20,669 nucleotides of DNA, from positions 1 through 20,669 of the forward strand of contig JABMMY010000256.1 of assembly GCA_013205415.1 (NCBI GenBank), written 5' to 3'. This DNA comes from Deltaproteobacteria bacterium (lineage in GTDB: Bacteria > Bdellovibrionota > FAC87 > UBA2466). Positions 15,992 through 20,669 of the stretch are shown here, piece by piece. Position numbers and translations under genes: made by a program. Every line of letters starts with the position of its first letter. Position 1 is the first letter of the stretch. The notes beneath the pieces were generated by a model. It searched no databases. It worked only from the letters and a program-made list of their open reading frames with translations, and had not been told where the DNA came from.

Positions 15992-16013
15992 TGCTTGACG
16001 CTACAAAGACTCA

Positions 16014-16685
16014 ATGAAGCCACCCTTTTCAGAAATTGCAGAGAGGTACAATTTAATTAATGACTGCATGTCTTTAGGGTTACATCGTAGGTGGAAGCGT
16101 GGCTTAGTGGAAGCTTTGACTAGCCATGGCTTAAAGCCAGACGGTAAGATTTTGGATGTGGCCTCTGGGACCGGTGATGTGGCGAGCCTGTTTTTAACTA
16201 AAATTCCGGCATCAAATATTTTTGCTATCGATCCTTGTAAAGAAATGATGAATGAAGGAAAGAAAAAATATCCTCGTTTGACACAATGGTACGAGGGAGA
16301 GGCAGAGGCCCTTCCCTTCCCAGAAAACTATTTCTCTATTTTAACCTGTACCTTTGGAATTAGAAATTTCAAAGATAGAAAGCTGGCGTTCCAAGAATTT
16401 TCTAGAACCCTGGTTTCCGGTGGAAAACTTGGCATTTTAGAAATTCATCCCATTCCTCAGAAATGGCAGTTTATTCCTTTTCAATTATTTTGGAAATATG
16501 GGGTGCCTTTTTGGGGTCGGCTTTTTAGTCGGGGAAGGGCCTATCACTATCTTAGAGATACGGCGGCACAGTTTATTTCTCCTGAAGTTATGATAGAAGA
16601 ATTGCAGCCCTACTTTGATGTTCAGCAAAAAAAAGCTCTTATAGCAGGCGGATTGGTCACCTTACTTATAGCGAATAAACGATGA
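16014..16685 (+). CDS. ubiE: Demethylmenaquinone/ubiquinone methyltransferase
   Basis: This SAM-dependent methyltransferase (UbiE/MenG) would add the last methyl group to demethylmenaquinone. The 223-residue protein begins with the family's F..IA.RY.L.ND..S.GLHR.WKR pattern. The SAM motif is ILDVASGTGDVA (46-57). The mid-domain block ALPFPENYFSILTCTFGIRNF and the late motif GGKLGILEIHP follow. All are typical of UbiE. Ubiquinone genes are absent and MenA is adjacent, so the menaquinone role (menG) is more likely; that is inference. The gene is divergent from the rubrerythrin operon. Its stop overlaps the start of the regulator gene in the string ATGA. The ATG has only a weak ribosome site. 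Confidence 0.93.
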   Translation: MKPPFSEIAERYNLINDCMSLGLHRRWKRGLVEALTSHGLKPDGKILDVASGTGDVASLFLTKIPASNIFAIDPCKEMMNEGKKKYPRLTQWYEGEAEALPFPENYFSILTCTFGIRNFKDRKLAFQEFSRTLVSGGKLGILEIHPIPQKWQFIPFQLFWKYGVPFWGRLFSRGRAYHYLRDTAAQFISPEVMIEELQPYFDVQQKKALIAGGLVTLLIANKR

Positions 16686-17215
16686 ACCCAAAATTAAAAA
16701 TGTCGGAGGAGGAGATTGCATTCTCTGAAATCATTGGAGACCTTGTAGAACAATGGGGGTTCATCCGTCATTTAGGAAGAATCTGGTCCCTTCTTTTTTT
16801 AAAACAGAAACCCTTAAGCCCGTCAGATATCCAAGAATTTTTATCTCTGAGTGCAGGAAGTGTGAGTAGTAGTTTAAGTGAACTACAAACTTGGGGGGTT
16901 GTGAAAAGAATACGAATGGCTGGAGATAGGAACTTTTATTACGAGCCTGAACTCCATATTTGGAAGTCTGTTTCTAATGTTTTAAGAAATCGGGAAATTA
17001 GAATACTAGAAGAGGCTAATAGAGGATTAAGTGGATTAATAGAGAGGCTTCACAGTCGGTCTAAAGAGGAGGGGGTTGATTTTCAGGTTAAAAGGCTCAA
17101 ACAGATTCGAGAGGCAATGGAAACCGCTTTTTTATTATTTAGTGCCTTAGTCAATGGAGGACCTTTATCCTTACCCAAAGTAGGTCGGCTTTTTGATAAA
17201 TTTCGTTCTTTCTAA
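16682..17215 (+). CDS. GbsR/MarR-family transcriptional regulator
   Basis: This winged helix-turn-helix regulator of about 177 residues resembles GbsR-type proteins. It has the N-terminal helix with WGFIRHLGRIWSLLFLKQKP, then the recognition region LSLSAGSVSSSLSELQTWGVVKRI and a wing with GDRNFYYEPE. The C-terminal half is helical and may carry a dimer or ligand-binding surface. GbsR in Bacillus senses choline, but the broad family has many ligands, so none is assigned. Its ATG shares four bases with the menG stop, so the two are co-translated. The inverted repeat in the divergent rubrerythrin/menG spacer is an obvious candidate site for it, by position only. Confidence 0.88.
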   Translation: MNPKLKMSEEEIAFSEIIGDLVEQWGFIRHLGRIWSLLFLKQKPLSPSDIQEFLSLSAGSVSSSLSELQTWGVVKRIRMAGDRNFYYEPELHIWKSVSNVLRNREIRILEEANRGLSGLIERLHSRSKEEGVDFQVKRLKQIREAMETAFLLFSALVNGGPLSLPKVGRLFDKFRSF

Positions 17216-17275
17216 ATTTTCCTTCTCATAGGTGAAGACTTTTCTTTTTTCTTAAGATTGTGGTAATTCTGAGCC

Positions 17276-18178
17276 ATGGCAATCAAGAGTTTAGTGACCG
17301 GGGGTGCAGGATTTATTGGATCTAATCTTGCGTTAACTTTAGAAAAGTTAGGTCATGAAGTGGTTGTAGTTGATAATTTTCAGTTTGCTGATCGAACCAA
17401 TTTAAAAGAATTTAAAGGGGAGGTTATCTCTTTAGATGTTTCCACGTCCTACTCTTTCTCCTCCTCTTTCGATATTATTTTTCACCAAGCAGCGATTACA
17501 GATCCCAGATATCCCAATGATGAAGAAACCTTTAATAAAAATATAGAGGGCTTCAAACAAATGGTTTCCTTAGCCGATAGGTCTAAGGCCAAATTGGTTT
17601 ATGCCTCCACTGCTGGGCTTTATGGTAATGGTCCTGTGCCTATGAAAGAGGAGCAAGAAAAACAGATTCTCACCACTTATGGTCGGTCTAAGTTGGAGAT
17701 GGATGAAATGGCATTTTCTCTATTTTCAAAAAGACACATCGTGGGACTAAGATATTTCAATGTATTTGGTCCAGGCGAAGCGCATAAAGGTCGGCCTGCT
17801 TCAATGATTTATCATCTTTATCAGCAAATGAAGTCTGGAAAACGCCCTAGAATTTTTAATTGGGGAGAACAGATTAGAGATTTTATTTATGTAAAGGATA
17901 TTGTAACGGCAAATCTAAAGGCTGTAGATGCTCCATCAGGTGTTTATAACGTAGCCACCGGAGTCGGCACCTCCTTTAATCGGCTAGTAAAAACCTTGAA
18001 TGAGGTGATGAATACAAAACTGGATCCTGAATATTTTGAAATGCCCTACGACGTTAAAACTTATCAGGCCAACACTCAGGGAGATCCTACGTTGGCAGAG
18101 CAAAAAATGGGATTTAAATCTGAATGGAAATTAAAAGAGGCCATTCAAGATTATCTTGAATGGCTTTATAAAAAATAG
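17276..18178 (+). CDS. NAD(P)-dependent nucleotide-sugar epimerase, HldD-like
   Basis: This extended short-chain dehydrogenase has the Rossmann motif TGGAGFIGS (8-16) and a catalytic Ser/Thr at 111-112 in YASTAGLYG. The YxxxK pair is Tyr135/Lys139 in TYGRSKLEMD. The run LRYFNVFGPGEAHKGRPAS and the later RDFIYVKDIV resemble ADP-L-glycero-D-manno-heptose 6-epimerase (HldD), which makes the heptose of LPS inner core. UDP-glucose 4-epimerase relatives share most of these motifs, so the substrate is not certain. Length is 300 residues, at the short end for HldD. The ATG has no strong ribosome site. No other LPS genes flank it. It ends five bases before the opposite-strand small gene. Confidence 0.85.
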   Translation: MAIKSLVTGGAGFIGSNLALTLEKLGHEVVVVDNFQFADRTNLKEFKGEVISLDVSTSYSFSSSFDIIFHQAAITDPRYPNDEETFNKNIEGFKQMVSLADRSKAKLVYASTAGLYGNGPVPMKEEQEKQILTTYGRSKLEMDEMAFSLFSKRHIVGLRYFNVFGPGEAHKGRPASMIYHLYQQMKSGKRPRIFNWGEQIRDFIYVKDIVTANLKAVDAPSGVYNVATGVGTSFNRLVKTLNEVMNTKLDPEYFEMPYDVKTYQANTQGDPTLAEQKMGFKSEWKLKEAIQDYLEWLYKK

Positions 18179-18182
18179 TTGA

Positions 18183-18425
18183 TTACTGTTTAGTTTTTAG
18201 CTGGCTCTCATTTGCGATCAAAAAAGCTTTAATGTCCTCTGTCATTCCGAGGAGTTTTTCCCATTGTTCTTTGTAAAGAGTGACAGGGAATCGACCTAAA
18301 CCATAAACAGAAACCCCACCTTTTTCACTGACTTTAAGAGAAGGTGATTTGGCCTTACTGCTCTTTAAAGCTGTGTTTTCTGCTTGCAGTCTTTCTAGTT
18401 CTTTCATTATTTCATCATGACTCAT
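18183..18425 (-). CDS. Small coiled-coil protein of unknown function
   Basis: The 80-residue product begins with a heptad-like helix (MSHDEIMKELERLQAENTAL), suited to a short coiled coil. A Ser/Lys linker leads to a compact segment, KGGVSVYGLGRFPVTLYKEQWEKLL, then a helical tail. The GLGRFPVTLYKEQW part looks strongly shaped by selection, and I have the impression of similar small proteins in other bacteria. I cannot assign a function. A GGAG sequence lies nine bases before the ATG. It has no signal peptide or membrane segment, so it is cytoplasmic. It is convergent with the epimerase gene. Confidence 0.8.
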   Translation of the reverse strand: MSHDEIMKELERLQAENTALKSSKAKSPSLKVSEKGGVSVYGLGRFPVTLYKEQWEKLLGMTEDIKAFLIANESQLKTKQ

Positions 18426-18440
18426 GTGTATTTTCTCCGA

Positions 18441-18629
18441 TTAAAAGCTAAAAGGAATTTTTACTTGGGATTCTTCTAAACGGAAAGGAAAACTTTCAAT
18501 TCGATATTTTTTGTACGGCGTCATTTTAATTGGATAGTCATAAAGGTGTGTTCTTTCTGAATAACACCGGAGATTAATGGATTCCCAATGAAAATATTTC
18601 CATTTCGTCACAACATGAAAACATTTCAC
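18441..18629 (-). CDS. Doubtful short reading frame
   Basis: A 62-residue frame rich in Tyr, Phe, Lys and His. It lies 15 bases upstream of the small coiled-coil gene on the same strand. The second half (KMTPYKKYRIESFPFRLEES) has plausible protein-like composition, and the position would allow a two-gene unit. No family, domain or clear ribosome site supports it. It may be chance, or the end of a decayed gene. Confidence 0.25.
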   Translation of the reverse strand: MKCFHVVTKWKYFHWESINLRCYSERTHLYDYPIKMTPYKKYRIESFPFRLEESQVKIPFSF

Positions 18630-18661
18630 ATTAAGCGTTTAGCCATTGTCGTTTAGCATCA

Positions 18662-18692
18662 ATTTAAGATTTAGGATTTAAGATTTAGGATT
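18662..18692. repeat. Tandem 14-base repeat in an AT-rich spacer
   Basis: ATTTAAGATTTAGG occurs twice head to tail (18662-18675 and 18676-18689), with a three-base start of a third copy. It lies in the roughly 270-base region before the secreted protein gene, which otherwise shows only AT-rich sequence (TATATATTTAG near 18803) and no clear promoter. The function is unknown. Slipped-strand change in copy number is possible. Confidence 0.7.
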
Positions 18693-18895
18693 CCCTCTGA
18701 TCGACGCTTAAGGTGAGTCTCTCCGCGATGTCTGTCCTATGACATTTGAAATTGTGTCTAAAACGACATAGTTAAAGACTTTAAAGTTAAATATTACAAC
18801 GATATATATTTAGTATTGCAACCTAATAGTAAGAGGTAAATACTTCAGATAACGCTATGCAATGCTTCGTGCAGTAGTACGTAAACAGAGGTTTT

Positions 18896-19429
18896 ATGAC
18901 AAAGAATAAAAGTATTTCTAGACCACTATCTTTGTTATCAGCGCCACTAGTTAAATCCCTTTTACTTTTTATTTGTAGCCTATTTTTTACTCCTTCGTTT
19001 TTATGTGCCGATGAAGGGCTAGCGTTTAATCACGTGAACTTTGGGCACCCGAGAAAAGAGATCAACAAAGCCGAGATTAGTGGGATGGCTGATAATGGAA
19101 CGCACGCATTAATAGTGGGAACTCGAATCATAGATCTCCCCACCCCAGTAAACCCACCGGCCTTAGCGCCCTCAAGACAAGTAGGATGGATTAAATTAAT
19201 CACAATGGCAACAGGGCTCGGAGATAGCGCATTTAATAGCGCTGGGAATGCCACAAAAAATATTTTTGAACCGGAGGCTCCTCCCGATGCAGGTTCTATT
19301 TATGTAAGATTAGCAAATCCTGACAAATTAAATCTCTGCACCTCGGTTGTTTGGGATAGCACTAATAGTGTGTTTTGGGTGGGCTGTCGCTCGCTAAATA
19401 TTATTCGAAGTATGTGGTCTATTTATTAA
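18896..19429 (+). CDS. Secreted protein, upstream piece of a frame-shifted gene
   Basis: The start is an ATG with AGAGG four bases before it. A long basic N-terminus and hydrophobic core (about residues 20-38, ends SFLCA then DEG) make a signal peptide. The mature part has short beta-like strands with the recurring theme of a hydrophobic run ending in VG (THALIVGTRII, SVFWVGCRS), suggestive of a beta-propeller. After CRS at about 19391 the frame gives only LNIIRSMWSIY and a TAA. One base over, the protein-like sequence carries on (AKYYSKYVVYLLKVTTAGG). So this is the first third of a larger gene, interrupted by a one-base loss. No named family is recognised. Confidence 0.7.
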   Translation: MTKNKSISRPLSLLSAPLVKSLLLFICSLFFTPSFLCADEGLAFNHVNFGHPRKEINKAEISGMADNGTHALIVGTRIIDLPTPVNPPALAPSRQVGWIKLITMATGLGDSAFNSAGNATKNIFEPEAPPDAGSIYVRLANPDKLNLCTSVVWDSTNSVFWVGCRSLNIIRSMWSIY

Positions 19430-20669
19430 AGGTGACCACGGCGGGGGGTATTACCTCCTACGCAACCACTTTAGAGGGGGGAGATGCTGATAACAAACAT
19501 GCGTCTCTGGGACGACAGGGGAGCTTGATTCTGGATGATAGCAATACTAGTCTAGTGGTAGTGGGCCATAAAGGACCGGGAACTACATCTTCCGGAGCGA
19601 CGTCAGCTACTGCATACAGCCCTTACATCGCTAAATTTACTATTAGTGGCGCGACTACTGGCTGGGTCCCGGCCTATCAAGCCGATTTCTCGACGAGCGA
19701 TAGTACTGCCACAGGCCATAGAGCTGTGGCGGTGGTTAAGGTGGGTGACTATTATTATTCAGCCTATACCCATATCGGTACGGGCGGAGTGCGCATCGCA
19801 AAGTTTGCAACGAGTGATTTAGCCCCAGCCCGACCCGAAATCCCAATAACCCCAACTAGTAATTTTTATTTTTCTCCATTGCTCACTTGCCCCGTCCCCC
19901 CCGCCACCACCCCCACCGCCACCGTCACCGCCATGGCCACAGATGGCAGCAGCGTATGGATTACTGGAACATGCTTAACAACAAGTATGAATTACCAAAC
20001 ACCAGGCATCCCTTATATTTTAAAGCTAACCCCAGGTACCCCAGATACTCTGATCAATGCTACTGCGGATTTTTCTTTGGAAACGGCGTCTTCGTATCTT
20101 TTAAGCGATATTATTTACTATCAAAATCAAAATCAAAAAAAATTAATTCTTGTTGGGCAAAAAAAGACCGATACCACAGAAGAGGGATGGATATTAGCAA
20201 AAGACATTAGTACTGATACTGGTACTGTTCAGACCTTCCTCCCGTCGAATTGCAAAGGCTCATGTTTCTATACTCTAGGAGGTATCAACCAAGGTGTACC
20301 CAGCTATGGTTATGTGGCCGCCGTGAACAAAATGGGTTTTTTCGTCTACCAATCGGTACTTATAAACCCCACCCTCCCCTATCTCGACCTCAACGCCGGG
20401 TCATTTGTTACTCTTCCTTTCTTTATAAGATATGGCTTACCTGTTGACACATCAACGAGCTCGCCCGAACTGATAAACCAGAAGAGGGTAAATAGCTGCA
20501 GTGTAGATTGGCCCCCCACTTTTGATGCAGCCACACGGGTAACCCCTAAGGTCACATTTACTTACGACGATGAAACAAAGACCGGAGAAGGCGAAGTGGG
20601 GCTAGCTAACATTAATTGTAAATTCACGGATGATATTGGAGTAAAAACGGACAGCAGTGGACTTTTAAC
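19393..20669 (+). pseudogene. Downstream piece of the secreted gene, open past the window end
   Basis: This frame (codons from 19393) has no stop for about 1277 bases and runs off the window, giving at least 425 residues. It continues the upstream piece: adding one base after TCG near 19391 gives CRS-AKYYSKYVVYLLKVTT. Repeated strand-like units occur (LVVVGHKGPG, RAVAVVKVGDYYYSAYTH, SSVWITGTCL, KLILVGQKKT), as in beta-propellers. A Pro/Thr/Ala linker (CPVPPATTPTATVTA) lies near residue 170. From about 20461 a Cys-containing region (NSCSVDWPPTF, then NINCKFTDD) looks like an Ig-like beta domain. Composition is rich in Thr, Ser and Gly, and more C-rich than neighbouring genes. The 3' end is outside the window. 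It is a pseudogene if the shift is real, and one large intact secreted protein if it is a sequencing error. Confidence 0.7.
19890..19932. repeat. C-rich, strand-asymmetric tract with quadruplex potential
   Basis: The plus strand carries C runs of 4, 7 and 5 (19890-19893, 19896-19902, 19910-19914), then repeated ACCGCC-like units. It has almost no G or T. On the minus strand the G runs fit the usual four-tract quadruplex pattern, if the run of seven is split. In the open frame it encodes a Pro/Thr/Ala linker. Confidence 0.5.

Noticed and set aside
19380..19430. Programmed ribosomal frameshift in the secreted gene
   Set aside because: No slippery heptamer or clear downstream stem is present at the junction; a one-base loss explains it more simply.
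19887..20210. Forward frame giving an Arg/His-rich protein (PRPPRHHPHRHRHRH...)
   Set aside because: It is the shifted reading of the C-rich tract in the long open frame; no ribosome site, and the other frame explains the DNA better.

Overview
The window looks like a chromosomal stretch from a Gram-negative, AT-leaning bacterium. Secreted and lipoprotein genes, a HldD-like heptose epimerase, a bolA gene and a menaquinone-type pathway fit Bdellovibrionota or a related delta-type lineage. That placement is inference from gene content; no rRNA or marker comparison was possible. I see no tRNA, rRNA, CRISPR array, insertion sequence or phage gene. No stretch without a gene exceeds 300 bases; the longest is about 270 bases (18630-18895).

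Layout. Positions 3-4491 hold the tail of an unknown gene, then signal peptidase I (lepB) and the replicative polymerase subunit DnaE. Overlapping dnaE is an unrecognised exported protein (TTG start), followed by a CsgG/FlgT-like lipoprotein gene that is broken twice (an in-frame TAG and a +1 shift). Positions 6819-8165 encode a POT-family peptide transporter, which converges on bolA. Positions 8534-9982 encode a secreted M14 metallocarboxypeptidase. On the minus strand follow a secreted phospholipase-D-like protein and msrB. On the plus strand are a TVP38/DedA-type membrane protein and a small c-type cytochrome lipoprotein. The cytochrome gene converges across a bidirectional terminator on a small exported Met/Gly-rich protein with a basic tail.

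Positions 13517-17215 form a quinone block. On the minus strand, rubrerythrin, menA and a polyprenyl diphosphate synthase are packed head to tail. Divergently, menG/ubiE overlaps a GbsR/MarR-type regulator. The 103-base divergent spacer carries a strong sigma-70-like promoter and a perfect 7-8-7 inverted repeat at the predicted rubrerythrin start site. This suggests co-regulation of peroxide or iron defence with menaquinone synthesis. The synthase would make the side chain, MenA would attach it and MenG would methylate the ring.

The right end has a nucleotide-sugar epimerase, a small coiled-coil protein on the opposite strand, an AT-rich spacer with a 14-base tandem repeat, and a large secreted protein. 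The reading frame of that last gene is shifted once near 19391, then stays open for about 1.28 kb to the window edge. I found no clear new multi-gene system. The best leads are the rubrerythrin/menG operator, the two frame-broken envelope genes, and the long downstream frame with a C-rich, possibly quadruplex-forming tract.
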